Shown in pieces: positions 52,166-61,248 of a DNA stretch of 64,000 bases (its first letter is position 1; each line of letters opens with the position of its first letter). The notes under the pieces were generated by a model. That model was not told the origin of the DNA. It did not search any database and saw nothing but the letters and a program-made list of their open reading frames with translations. The DNA is from Streptomyces sp. SID12488. GTDB taxonomy: Bacteria; Actinomycetota; Actinomycetes; Streptomycetales; Streptomycetaceae. The stretch lies in contig NZ_JAAGLT010000011.1 of NCBI RefSeq assembly GCF_010548275.1, positions 62,001-126,000 of the forward strand, given 5' to 3'. Position numbers and translations under genes: made by a program.

Positions 52166-54538
52166 CTACCGTCCCGTCAGCAGGAACCGTAGGTACTTGC
52201 CCGCCCCCAGCGTCCCCCGCGCCTCCCTCCGCGCGACCCCCAACTCCGCCTCCACCCGCACCCGTTCCACTTCGGCGCCCGCCAGCTGCTTCTGCCGGTG
52301 GAGGAGTTCCGCGCGCTTGCGCTGCGTGTCCATCGCTCGCTGCTGGCGTTGTGTGGTGAGGCGGGCGCGTTCGTCGGTGATCCGTTGCTGGAGGGCGGCC
52401 TTCTTCTGCATGGCCTCGGCCTCCGCCTGCTTGATCTCCGCCTTGTGGGTCCGTCGGAGAATGGCGATGTCCGCCTTGATCTGGGCCTTGGCCGCCGGCG
52501 GCACCGTGGTGGGCGCGGCTGCCCTCGCCCGGCGTTCCAGGCCCTGGCGCCAGTCGCTGAGGACAGTGGCCCGGGCCTCACCGATGCCGGGCACGCGTAC
52601 CCGCTGGCCGCCTGGACGCACCAGGTACACGACGGACGGGTTGTGCGAGAAGTCCACGCCGATGAAGTCCGCCGCGGTGCGGATACCCGCGTCCTGGAGC
52701 GCCTGCACCATCTTGTTGCCCATGTTGCTGAGCGACCGCGCCTCCTGGATCGACGTCCTGCGCAGCTTGTCCTGGATGTGCGCCCTGATCGCGGGCTCCA
52801 GCGCCTTGGCGACCCGGCGCTGCTCCTGCGCCGCCAGCCCCGCCAACTGCTGCTGGGCCTGGTCCGTACGCCGGTTGAGTTCCATGGTGATACGGGCCTG
52901 GGCGTCGCGCAGTTCGAGCTGCAGGGCCTGGATGCGCTGGTCGGAGGCCGTGTTGTCCTTGGCGACGGCGTCGTCGAGGACGCGGATCTCCTTCTCCAGA
53001 CGCTGATGGGCGCTCGCCGGGTCGGCCAGCTCGCGGGAGCGCCGTTTCAGGTCGCGCACCCGCTTGTGTGCCGCCCGGTACTCGGGGCGCCTGCGTCGGC
53101 CGAACCCGACCATGACGGCGGAGGTGAGCAGGGCCACGCCCTGTGCCGCGGGCAGGACGTCCACCGGCTGCGCGGCGGCGAGCACCAGCGCGCCCGGCAC
53201 GGACGTACTGAGCAGCGCGCCGAGACCCGCGACCAGGTCACCGACGCCGCGCCCGCCGAAGCCGGAGAACCCGGCGAGTCCGGCAGCGAGCTGCTGTGCC
53301 GGGGGCTGCGCGGCGGCAGAGGGAGCGGTGGACGCGGCTATCCGTCCCGCCATCCAGGCCGGCACCCCGGAGGCGGAGGCCCCGGAAGCGGCCGGCGTCC
53401 AGGACGTGACTGTGGGCCGGCCGCCACCCAGGGCGCCCCCGGCCCCGTAACCTCCCGTACCCGTACCCGTACCCACGCCCGAGGTCGATGCCGACGCCGA
53501 CGCCGTCCGTTGTGCCGGGAGTTTCACGGCGCGGGCGGTCAGGGGCGGCAGGGCGGACGCCGGTTTACCGAGGAAGCCCTTGACCCGGCCGGCGACGTCC
53601 CGTACCCGCCGGTCCGGGTGGCCGAGCAGGAGCGGCCAGGCCAGTGAGGTCGCCGGTTCCTTGAAGTCCGCCTCGGAGAGGATGAGGAACTCGCCGTGTC
53701 TGTCGTGGAGTTGGGTCCACAGGCCGGGGTCGGTGGCGACGGCGAGCAACGCCAGTTCGATGGTCCAGGCGGAGAAGCGATCCATTGCGGGGCCGAAGTC
53801 GGCGGCCGTACGGGAGGGCGACTGGTAGTTACGGTGGCCGTTCTCGGTCGCCTGCTCGCCGCGCAGGGCGGGGACGTACATGCCGTCGTAGTCGACAAGG
53901 CGGAAGGTCGCGTCGTCGGCCACGAGGAGGTTGCCGTGCTGGAGGTCGCCGTGGGCGATGCCGTTCCTCTCCAGGTCGGCGGTCATCGCCAGGAACCTGT
54001 CGGCGAGGGTGTGCAGGGCGGCCGGGTCATGGAGGTTGCGTTCGATCCAGTTGATGAGACCGGTGCCCTGGACCCAGGTCATCTTGACCGCCGGGTACCA
54101 CTCCCGGCCGACCAGAACGCCCTGCTCCAGGAAGTCGAACCCCACCGGCCACGGCTGGGACAGCCCACCCGCGCCGGAACCACCACTGCCTCCGAGACCG
54201 CCGAGTGCCGTACTGATGGCGGAGTAGCGCTTGCCGAGCGTCGTGCTGTCCCGGGTGAAGCACTTCAGTGCGTACCGCTGCCCGCTCGTCGCCGTGACGG
54301 AGAAGACGCTGGCGAAGTTCCCGGAGATCGCCTTCGGGCCCAGTACCGGGCTCTGCTGGACTGTGCCGTGCTTCAAGTCCGGGTCGCTGAAGCACAGTTC
54401 GGGGTGCTGCAACGCCTCCGCGTAGTTCGCTCCCGTCGGGAACTTCCTGGCCGATCCGGTGCCGGGACCTTGAGCCGGCCCCTGTGCGGGTCCTTGACCG
54501 GGACCGTGACCGGGGCGACCGCCGCGGGACACCGCCAT
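52166..54538 (-). CDS. protein kinase-like protein with HhH and coiled coils (YegI-like)
   Basis: 790 residues. Residues 25-330 are a protein-kinase-like fold: GNFASVFSVTATSGQRYALK with the ATP lysine, catalytic loop GIAHGDLQHGNLLVADDATF and DYDGMYVP in place of DFG. A Gly/Ala-rich linker and a hydrophobic part near 430-480 follow, then long coiled coils (RVRDLKRRSRELAD, RITMELNRRTDQAQQQLAGL) flanking a helix-hairpin-helix (VPGIGEARATVLSDW near 675). This is the layout of E. coli YegI, the kinase member of TerY-P triads. ATG 54538 with GAGGGG upstream is preferred to GTG 54565. PP2C and VWA genes lie just upstream. Confidence 0.82.
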   Translation of the reverse strand: MAVSRGGRPGHGPGQGPAQGPAQGPGTGSARKFPTGANYAEALQHPELCFSDPDLKHGTVQQSPVLGPKAISGNFASVFSVTATSGQRYALKCFTRDSTTLGKRYSAISTALGGLGGSGGSGAGGLSQPWPVGFDFLEQGVLVGREWYPAVKMTWVQGTGLINWIERNLHDPAALHTLADRFLAMTADLERNGIAHGDLQHGNLLVADDATFRLVDYDGMYVPALRGEQATENGHRNYQSPSRTAADFGPAMDRFSAWTIELALLAVATDPGLWTQLHDRHGEFLILSEADFKEPATSLAWPLLLGHPDRRVRDVAGRVKGFLGKPASALPPLTARAVKLPAQRTASASASTSGVGTGTGTGGYGAGGALGGGRPTVTSWTPAASGASASGVPAWMAGRIAASTAPSAAAQPPAQQLAAGLAGFSGFGGRGVGDLVAGLGALLSTSVPGALVLAAAQPVDVLPAAQGVALLTSAVMVGFGRRRRPEYRAAHKRVRDLKRRSRELADPASAHQRLEKEIRVLDDAVAKDNTASDQRIQALQLELRDAQARITMELNRRTDQAQQQLAGLAAQEQRRVAKALEPAIRAHIQDKLRRTSIQEARSLSNMGNKMVQALQDAGIRTAADFIGVDFSHNPSVVYLVRPGGQRVRVPGIGEARATVLSDWRQGLERRARAAAPTTVPPAAKAQIKADIAILRRTHKAEIKQAEAEAMQKKAALQQRITDERARLTTQRQQRAMDTQRKRAELLHRQKQLAGAEVERVRVEAELGVARREARGTLGAGKYLRFLLTGR

Positions 54539-54618
54539 TCGTGCCACCCCTCTCGCTCTCGCCACTGTCCGGACGAACGCCTCACCGTGATACGCCTACA
54601 CAGGTATACGGATGAACG

Positions 54619-55476
54619 TCACACTTTCGCTCGGACGAGGGTCACATCGTCGTTGCGCATCCGGGCGCGCGCCCGCTGGTCGTCCACCCACTCGGCGAAG
54701 TCCTGCCGGTCGAACGCGGCGAAAGCCGGGAAGCCCGCGGCCTCGCCCCCAGCCTCCTTCGCCTCCCCTGTCTCCCGGGACAGCACCCAGGCGGCCAACG
54801 CATCTGTGGCCAGGAGGAGTTCGTCGCCCGGCAGCAGCTCTCCGTGGGCCACCCGCATCCGTTCCGCGACGAGCCGTGCGTCATGGTTGCGGCTGCCCAG
54901 CAGCTGGGGCGTGATCCCGAACTCCTCGACCGTGCGCAGCGGAAAGGAGTCGAGGAGGCGCCCGTCGCGCAGCTGGAACAGGCAGCTGTCGCCGAGGGCG
55001 AAGGAGTACCAGGCCCAGCGGGTCGTGCCGTTCTCCAGGGCCGTGGCCCGGATCTCGGCCCCGAGCAGCGTGGCGAACGCCCCTTTTTCCAGGCCGGGTT
55101 GCTCGTACCAGGTGATGGGCCTGCCCTGGGCGGCGCGCTCGGCCTGGTAGCGGGTGAGGAAGGCGTCCCAGTGCAGTGCCGAACGGTCCATCAAGTCCCG
55201 TACGAACGTGCCGAGTTCCTCCCACCAGTCACCGGCGAGCCGCATGGACTCGACGGCGTCGGCGACGAGGAGCGTGGCCCAGTCGCGGGCAAGCAGGCTC
55301 TCCGAGGCTCCGTCGGACACGGCGGCGTACAGCGACGCGACGGCTCGTCCGGCGCTGTCGACGCCCGCCTCTCCGGACTGCCAGCAGTACGCGGCGTCCT
55401 CGCACTCCCGCTCACTGCTGCCCGACTTCTGCGTCCACAACCACTGCGCCTGCGGCAGCGCCGGGATGTCCCCCAT
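54619..55476 (-). CDS. PP2C-family phosphatase (YegK-like)
   Basis: 285 residues. PP2C motifs: CEDAAYCWQ near 25, VSDGASESLLARDWATLLVA near 55, FALGDSCLFQLRDGRLL near 160, LLATDALAAWVLSR near 225 and RNDDVTLVRAKV at the C-terminus, giving the metal-binding aspartates. It should remove phosphate from Ser/Thr, presumably reversing the neighbouring kinase. ATG 55476 is 2 bp after the stop of the VWA gene, so they are coupled. The frame extends far upstream, but that is only shadow of the VWA gene. Confidence 0.85.
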   Translation of the reverse strand: MGDIPALPQAQWLWTQKSGSSERECEDAAYCWQSGEAGVDSAGRAVASLYAAVSDGASESLLARDWATLLVADAVESMRLAGDWWEELGTFVRDLMDRSALHWDAFLTRYQAERAAQGRPITWYEQPGLEKGAFATLLGAEIRATALENGTTRWAWYSFALGDSCLFQLRDGRLLDSFPLRTVEEFGITPQLLGSRNHDARLVAERMRVAHGELLPGDELLLATDALAAWVLSRETGEAKEAGGEAAGFPAFAAFDRQDFAEWVDDQRARARMRNDDVTLVRAKV

Positions 55477-55478
55477 GG

Positions 55479-56321
55479 TCAGCGCAGCTCCGTCGCACGG
55501 GTGCCGATGTCGAGGAACTCCACGATGGAGACGATGTCGGCGTTGTAGACGAAGCCCCGGGTCGTCCCGCTGACGCGGTGGCCCTGCGAGGCGGCGTACG
55601 AACGCATGTGGCTGGGCAGGACGCTGGACATCTGGAACAGCAGCTTCGCGTATGCGTCCGGCAGTGCTTCCTCGGCGTCCGGGAACGTGATGGGGGCGCC
55701 GCCACTGCCGGAGACGTGCAGGTTGAAGAGGAGGACCGGGCCGTCGGCGGTGGCGTGCGAGGCCAGGTTGATGGCGGCGCTGGTCGGGTCGCCGTCGGTG
55801 GACTCGCCGTCGGTCAGGTTGAGGACGATGGGCGGGAAACCGCCGGGGTGCGTGTCGACCCAGTGCCCCACCAGGGTGTTCGCGTAGCCGAGGGCGCGGG
55901 TCATGGGCGTACCGCCGTTGGTGACCGGGTCCATCCACACGGGGAACTGGACGGACGTCTCGACGAGACCGCCGGCGCCGTCCGGCACTTTCTTGGTGCG
56001 ACTCTCCACCCGCGCCGGGTTGTTGGCGACCTCGCTCAGCGGAACGAGGTCGCGGCCGGCGAGGGCGCCCTGGTAGGCGGAGCCGACGCGGTTGTGGCCG
56101 TAGCCGATCACCGCGACGTGGAAGTAGTCGCGTACGCCTTCTTCCTTGGCGCACTTGACCGACAGTTCCGTCAGCAGCCGGTTGATGGCGTTGGACACGA
56201 CCTCGGCCCGCGGCTGTGTCGTCTCACCGCTCTCCATGGGATCGCCCATGGACGCCGACTGGTCCACGAGGAAGATGAAACATCCTGGGTTGGTCCGGCT
56301 GATCTCTGCGGTGTACGGCAA
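55479..56321 (-). CDS. VWA domain protein (TerY/YegL-like)
   Basis: 280 residues. A von Willebrand A domain with complete MIDAS: DQSASMG near residue 21 (DxSxS), threonine in NGGTPMTRALGYA near 137 and aspartate in LNLTDGESTDGDP near 165. Short C-terminal extension with a helical part. In TerY-P systems this metal-binding module is encoded with a PP2C and a kinase, exactly as here. TTG 56321 has GGGGGA at 6 nt. First gene of the triad operon; the putative client or effector is not in the window. Confidence 0.87.
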   Translation of the reverse strand: MPYTAEISRTNPGCFIFLVDQSASMGDPMESGETTQPRAEVVSNAINRLLTELSVKCAKEEGVRDYFHVAVIGYGHNRVGSAYQGALAGRDLVPLSEVANNPARVESRTKKVPDGAGGLVETSVQFPVWMDPVTNGGTPMTRALGYANTLVGHWVDTHPGGFPPIVLNLTDGESTDGDPTSAAINLASHATADGPVLLFNLHVSGSGGAPITFPDAEEALPDAYAKLLFQMSSVLPSHMRSYAASQGHRVSGTTRGFVYNADIVSIVEFLDIGTRATELR

Positions 56322-56520
56322 CGGACGTCCCCCGTTTTTCCTTGCACAGTCACTGTGCGGCAGCTGTGCGGTCGCCGGGGAACAGTCGCGTTGGGCAGTG
56401 CGTCTTCACCATCCGACCACTTGGCCCCCCAAGGGACTTCACGGTACCGGATGACCAACCGCTCTACGTGGGGCTACGGGGGAATCCACCTATACGTGCC
56501 CTGTACGGCCCGCGCACTGT

Positions 56521-57786
56521 TCAACTCCCCGGATTCCACAGCCCGTCCGGCGTCAGCCCCAGCAGGTCGATCGCGTTGCCCCGTACGATCCGCTGCACGA
56601 CCTCCGGGTCCAGATGCCCCATCTGTGCCTCGCCCACCTCGCGCGAGCCGGGCCAGGTGGAGTCGGAGTGGGGGTAGTCGGTCTCGTAGAGGACGTTGCC
56701 GACGCCGATCGAGTCGAGGTTGCGCAGCCCGAAGGCGTCGTCGAAGAAGCAGCCGTAGACGTGCTCGGCGAACAGTTCGGAGGGCGGCCGGTGGACCTTG
56801 TCGGCGACCCCGCCCCAGCCCCGGTTCTCCTCCCAGACGATGTCCGCGCGCTCCAGAATGTACGGGATCCAGCCGATCTGGCCCTCCGCGTACATGATCT
56901 TCAGCTGCGGGAAGCGCTCGAACTTGCCGCTCATCAGCCAGTCGACCATCGAGAAGCAGCAGTTGGCGAAGGTGATGGTGGAGCCGACGGCGGGCGGGGC
57001 GTCGGCGGAGGTGGACGGCATCCGACTGCTGGAGCCGATGTGCATCGCGATGACGGTGCCCGTCTCGGCGCAGGCGGCGAGGAACGGGTCCCAGTCGTCG
57101 CCGTGGATCGAGGGCAGGCCGAGGTGCGGGGGGATCTCCGAGAAGGCGACCGCGCGGACGCCCCGGGCCGCGTTGCGCCGGACCTCGGCCGCGGCCAACT
57201 CGGCGTCCCAGAGCGGGATGAGGGTGAGCGGGATGAGACGGCCCTGCGCGGCCGGGCCGCACCACTCGTCCACCATCCAGTCGTTGTAGGCGCGTACGCC
57301 GAGCAGTCCGAGTTCGTGGTCCTCGGCCTCGGTGAAGGTCTGCCCGCAGAAGCGCGGGAAGGTCGGGAAGCAGACAGCGGACTGGACGTGGTTGATGTCC
57401 ATGTCGGCCAGTCGCTGCGGGACGTCGTACGAACCGGGGCGCATCTGCTCGTAGGTGATGACTTCGAGCTTGATCTCGTCCCGGTCGTAGCCGACGGCGG
57501 TGTCGAGGCGGGTGAGGGGGCGGTGCAGGTTCTCGTAGATCCACCAGTCGCCGATCGGGCCGTCGTCGCCGGGTTCGCCCATGACGGGCTTGAACCGGCC
57601 GCCGAGGAAGGACATCGACTTCAGCGGCGCCCGGACTATGCGCGGGCCGACGTCCAGGTACTTCTTCGGCAGCCGGTCCTGCCAGACATTGGGCGGCTCC
57701 ACCGTGTGGTCGTCCACCGAGATGATCTTCGGGAAGGTGTCGGTCGTCCCCGTACCCTCCACTGCGCTCTCCACAGTCGTCTCCAT
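56521..57786 (-). CDS. ACMSD-like amidohydrolase (amidohydrolase_2)
   Basis: 421 residues. Metal motif SVDDHTVEPPNVW near residue 25, MHIGSSSRM near 245, and ETDYPHSDSTWP near 365 with the catalytic-region aspartate; between them FSEIPPHLGLPSIHGDDWD near 225 and KIMYAEGQIGWIPYILERAD near 300. This is the aminocarboxymuconate-semialdehyde decarboxylase-like branch, whose members decarboxylate or hydrate aromatic acids. ATG 57786 or GTG 57795; neither has a clear ribosome-binding site. An operator lies 22 bp upstream, shared with the 43-48 kb operon, so a joint pathway is likely. Confidence 0.82.
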   Translation of the reverse strand: METTVESAVEGTGTTDTFPKIISVDDHTVEPPNVWQDRLPKKYLDVGPRIVRAPLKSMSFLGGRFKPVMGEPGDDGPIGDWWIYENLHRPLTRLDTAVGYDRDEIKLEVITYEQMRPGSYDVPQRLADMDINHVQSAVCFPTFPRFCGQTFTEAEDHELGLLGVRAYNDWMVDEWCGPAAQGRLIPLTLIPLWDAELAAAEVRRNAARGVRAVAFSEIPPHLGLPSIHGDDWDPFLAACAETGTVIAMHIGSSSRMPSTSADAPPAVGSTITFANCCFSMVDWLMSGKFERFPQLKIMYAEGQIGWIPYILERADIVWEENRGWGGVADKVHRPPSELFAEHVYGCFFDDAFGLRNLDSIGVGNVLYETDYPHSDSTWPGSREVGEAQMGHLDPEVVQRIVRGNAIDLLGLTPDGLWNPGS

Positions 57787-57807
57787 AAGTGGCACGGTAG
57801 CGCTGAT

Positions 57808-57822
57808 CTGACGAACCGTCAG
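57808..57822. promoter_or_regulatory. operator CTGACGnnnCGTCAG, site F
   Basis: CTGACGAACCGTCAG, perfect arms, 22 bp upstream of the ACMSD-like gene and in the gap divergent to afsR. It overlaps where that gene's promoter must be. Confidence 0.7.
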
Positions 57823-57987
57823 CTACGCGACCACGCACGCCCCTTTTCGCGGAACCCTGTGCGGAGACCGTGTGAGAACCGTGCAATACCTCGCTCCCGG
57901 CCTGCGATCGCCGTCTCCGGAGCTGACGCACACGCCATGGACAAGGCAAACTGCTGTTCTAGTCATGAAGTTCGGCAGGGAGCGGTG

Positions 57988-60900
57988 ATGGGTGACATAC
58001 CGGCTGTACCGCGGGTGCCGGCACAGCGGGATCCCAGGGATACGCCGGTGAGGTCCCCGGCGGAGGCCTCGGCTGATTCCCCGGCGGCGCTGCGCTTCAG
58101 CGTGCTCGGGCCGGTACGGGCCTGGCGCGACGACGAGCTGCTGCCCACCGGTTCCCCGCAGCAACGGGCGCTGCTGGCCGCGCTGTTGCTGCGCGAGGGC
58201 CGGACGGCGACGGCCGCCGAGCTGATCGACGCGCTGTGGGGCGACGAGCCGCCTTCGCAGGCGCTGGCGGCGGTACGGACGTACGCGTCCCGGCTGCGGA
58301 AGGTGCTGGGCGCCTGGGTGCTGGTGAGCGAGTCGGGCGGGTACGCGATCCGTTCCCTCGCGGAGGGCGCGCTGGATCTGACGGTGGCGCAGGAACTGGC
58401 CACGGAGGCCGAGAAGTCCAGGAGCACCGGGGATCTGCGCCATGCCCGGGAGATCCTCAACCAGGCGCTGGACCTGTGGGAGGGAAGGCCACTGGCAAGC
58501 CTCCCGGGACCGTACGCGGAGGCGCAGCGTGCCCGGTTGGAGGAGTGGCTGCTCCAACTCCTCGAATCCCGGCTCGACATGGACCTCGAACAGGGCTGTC
58601 ACGCCGAGTCGGTCAGCGAGTTGACCGCCCTCACGGCCGAACACCCCCTCCGCGAGCGCCTGCGGGAGCTGCTGATGCTCGCGCTGTACCGCAGCGGCCG
58701 GCAGGCCGAGGCCCTGGCGGTGTACGCGGACACGCGCCGCCTCCTGGCCGACGAGCTCGGCGTCGATCCCCGGCCCGGCCTCAGGGAGTTGCAGCAGCGC
58801 ATCCTGCAGGCGGACCCGGGGCTCGCCGAGCCCTCCGCCCCGCTCGCCCCGGAACCCGCCCCGGCCCCCGTCCGCCCTGCCCAACTCCCGGCCACGGTCT
58901 CGGACTTCACGGGCCGTGCCGCCTTCGTCTCCGAGCTGAGCAAGGTCCTGGAGTCCGCCTCGTCGGCGTCGTCGGAGCAGGGCCGGGTGATGGCCGTGTC
59001 GGCGCTGGCCGGTATCGGCGGGGTGGGCAAGACGACCCTCGCCGTACATGTGGCCCACCAGGCCCGTTCCGCCTTCCCCGACGGGCAGTTGTACATCGAC
59101 CTCCAGGGCGCCGGCACCCAGGCGGCCGAGCCGGAGACCGTCCTCGGCGCGTTCCTGCGCGCCCTCGGCACGGCCTCTTCGGCGATCCCGGACTCGCTGG
59201 AGGAGCGCGCGGCCCTGTACCGCTCGGTGCTGGACGGACGCCGGGTCCTGGTCCTGCTGGACAACGCCCGCGACGCCGCCCAGGTACGTCCGCTGCTGCC
59301 GGGCACGGAGGGCTGCGCGGCCCTGGTCACCTCCCGGGTACGGATGGTGGACCTGGCGGGCGCCCACCTCGTCGACCTGGACGTCATGTCCCCCGAGGAG
59401 GCCCTCCAGCTGTTCACGAAGATCGTGGGCGAGGAGCGGGTCGCCGCGGAGCGCAAGGCCGCCCTGGACGTGGTGGCGGCCTGCGGTTTCCTGCCGCTGG
59501 CGATCAGGATCGCGGCGTCCCGGCTGTCGGCGCGCAGAACGTGGACGGTGTCCGTCCTGGCGGAGAAACTGGGCGACGAACGCCGCCGCCTGGACGAACT
59601 CCAGGCCGGCGACCTCGCCGTGAAGGCGACCTTCGAACTCGGCTACGGCGCCCTGGACCGCCAACAGGCCCGCGCGTTCCGCCTGTTGGGCCTGGCGGAC
59701 GGCCCCGACATCTCGCTCGCGGCTGCGGCGGCCGTACTGGACCTGCCGGTTGACGACGCGGAGGAGGTCCTGGAGTCCCTGGTCGACACCTCACTGCTGG
59801 AATCGGCGGCGCCGGGCCGCTACCGCTACCACGACCTCGTACGACTCTACGCGCGTTCCTGCGCCGAACGGGACGAACACCCGCCCGGCGAACGGGCGTC
59901 GGCCATGTCCCGCCTGCTCGACTTCTACCTCGCGACGGTCGCCGCGACCTACCGCATCCAGCGCCCCGAGGACAGGCTCGTCGACCACCTGGAGCAGGTG
60001 GAGTATCCCGGGCTGACGTTCGCCGACAGCCACGCCGCGCAGGACTGGGTGCACGCGGAGGCGGTGTGCGTACTCGCCTGCGTCCGCCAGTCCGCGACCC
60101 GGCCGGACACGCTGCGCCGCGCCGCCGACGTGCTGTGGGCGGCGGTCGAGTTGGCCGAGTCCGGCACCAACTCCAAGGAGTACGAGGCGGTCGCGGCGAT
60201 CGTGCGGGACGCAGCGCGGGCCGCAGGTGACCCCCGTACGGAAGCCCGCGTCCTGACCGCGCTGGCCTTCGTGCACTGCTTCTCCAGCAGCCGTTTCGAT
60301 GTCGCCATCCAGGAGTCGGAACGGGCATCGGAGTTGGCGCTCGCGGCCGACGACCGCCTCACCGCCTGCTGGTCGTCCAACATCAGCGGTGTCGTGGCCC
60401 TCTACCAGAACCGGCACGACTCGGGCGAGGCCCACCTCACCCGGGCGATCGAGAGCTTCCGCGCCTGCGCGGACCGCCCGGGCGAGGCCAGCGCGCTGTG
60501 CAACCTCTCCCGCATCCACCTCGCCACGGGCCGCACCGACAGCGCGGTCGCCCTGGCCGAACAGGGCACGGCGATGTACGACGCGATGGGCCACGCCCTG
60601 CGAGGAGCGAACGGCCGGTACGCGCTCGGCCTGGCGCTCACCCAGAGCGGCCGGCTGACGGAGGCCGCCAGCCATCTCGACGAGGCCCTGCGGGTGTTCC
60701 GGGACAGCCGGCAGCGCCTGTGGGAGGGCATGACCCTGTTCCGCCTCGCCGAGGTCGATCTCGCGGCGGCCCGTTCGGCACGGGCGGCGACCAACGCCGA
60801 GCAGGCGCTGACGGTGCTGCGCGGCATCGGCGGCGAGTGGCGGCGGGGCAACGTCCTCACGGTCCTCGGCCGCGCCCTGCACGGCATCGGCCAACTGGAC

Positions 60901-61011
60901 CGCGCCCAGGTGTGCTGGCAGGACGCGCTCGGCATCTTCGAGTCACTGGAGGCACCGGAGGCGGACGCGGTACGAGAGCTGCTGGGGCGGGCAACGCGTA
61001 CGAACTGCTGA
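57988..61011 (+). CDS. afsR: AfsR, SARP-type pleiotropic regulator of secondary metabolism
   Basis: 1007 residues, close to the known AfsR length. N-terminal SARP: winged helix (FSVLGPVRAWRDDELLPTGS, ALLAALLLREGRTATAAELI) and BTAD (near 130-290). A central NB-ARC/AAA part follows with Walker A AGIGGVGKTTLAVHVA near 345 and VLVLLDNARDAAQVRPLLPG near 420. The C-terminal half is TPR-like (ALCNLSRIHLATGRTDSAVA, ANGRYALGLALTQSGRLTEA). It binds direct repeats near its target promoters and in Streptomyces activates afsS after phosphorylation by AfsK. ATG 57988 has AGGGAG 6 nt upstream. The afsS gene follows at 61249. Confidence 0.92.
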   Translation: MGDIPAVPRVPAQRDPRDTPVRSPAEASADSPAALRFSVLGPVRAWRDDELLPTGSPQQRALLAALLLREGRTATAAELIDALWGDEPPSQALAAVRTYASRLRKVLGAWVLVSESGGYAIRSLAEGALDLTVAQELATEAEKSRSTGDLRHAREILNQALDLWEGRPLASLPGPYAEAQRARLEEWLLQLLESRLDMDLEQGCHAESVSELTALTAEHPLRERLRELLMLALYRSGRQAEALAVYADTRRLLADELGVDPRPGLRELQQRILQADPGLAEPSAPLAPEPAPAPVRPAQLPATVSDFTGRAAFVSELSKVLESASSASSEQGRVMAVSALAGIGGVGKTTLAVHVAHQARSAFPDGQLYIDLQGAGTQAAEPETVLGAFLRALGTASSAIPDSLEERAALYRSVLDGRRVLVLLDNARDAAQVRPLLPGTEGCAALVTSRVRMVDLAGAHLVDLDVMSPEEALQLFTKIVGEERVAAERKAALDVVAACGFLPLAIRIAASRLSARRTWTVSVLAEKLGDERRRLDELQAGDLAVKATFELGYGALDRQQARAFRLLGLADGPDISLAAAAAVLDLPVDDAEEVLESLVDTSLLESAAPGRYRYHDLVRLYARSCAERDEHPPGERASAMSRLLDFYLATVAATYRIQRPEDRLVDHLEQVEYPGLTFADSHAAQDWVHAEAVCVLACVRQSATRPDTLRRAADVLWAAVELAESGTNSKEYEAVAAIVRDAARAAGDPRTEARVLTALAFVHCFSSSRFDVAIQESERASELALAADDRLTACWSSNISGVVALYQNRHDSGEAHLTRAIESFRACADRPGEASALCNLSRIHLATGRTDSAVALAEQGTAMYDAMGHALRGANGRYALGLALTQSGRLTEAASHLDEALRVFRDSRQRLWEGMTLFRLAEVDLAAARSARAATNAEQALTVLRGIGGEWRRGNVLTVLGRALHGIGQLDRAQVCWQDALGIFESLEAPEADAVRELLGRATRTNC

Positions 61012-61044
61012 AGGTTGCCCGGGCCGGAGCCGAGGACGAACGAC

Positions 61045-61077
61045 GTTCATCGTTCGTTTATCGCCGTCGGGCAGGCT
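61045..61077 (+). promoter_or_regulatory. afsS promoter with AfsR/PhoP-type direct repeats
   Basis: Heptamers GTTCATC (61045-61051) and GTTTATC (61056-61062) are 11 bp apart, followed after 9 bp by CAGGCT (61072-61077) as a possible -10. SARP regulators bind 11-bp-spaced heptamers about 8 bp upstream of -10, and PhoP boxes have the same GTTCAnC look. The function is inferred from this match and from position. Confidence 0.6.
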
Positions 61078-61151
61078 CGTCCCTGTCGAGCCGTCGCGTC
61101 GGGGGGCAGGCGGAACGACAGGGGGCCGGACCTCTTAAGGTGAACCGGCCC

Positions 61152-61195
61152 AGGGCCCGCCCCGCAGTCCACGGGGGAGTCGCGGGGCGGGCCCT
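61152..61195 (+). terminator. 14-bp hairpin between afsR and afsS
   Basis: AGGGCCCGCCCCGC (61152-61165) and its exact complement (61182-61195) with a 16-nt loop, after the putative afsS promoter and 53 bp before the afsS start. It may terminate afsR transcripts and, if so, also attenuate afsS. Confidence 0.65.
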
Positions 61196-61248
61196 CAGTA
61201 CACCGGTCACCATCACAGGCCGGCCACCATCACAGGGGAGACAGCAAG

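Noticed and set aside
56614..57987. A 458-codon N-terminal extension of afsR
   Set aside because: It overlaps the ACMSD-like gene in antisense; AfsR proteins begin near the SARP domain and AGGGAG precedes ATG 57988.
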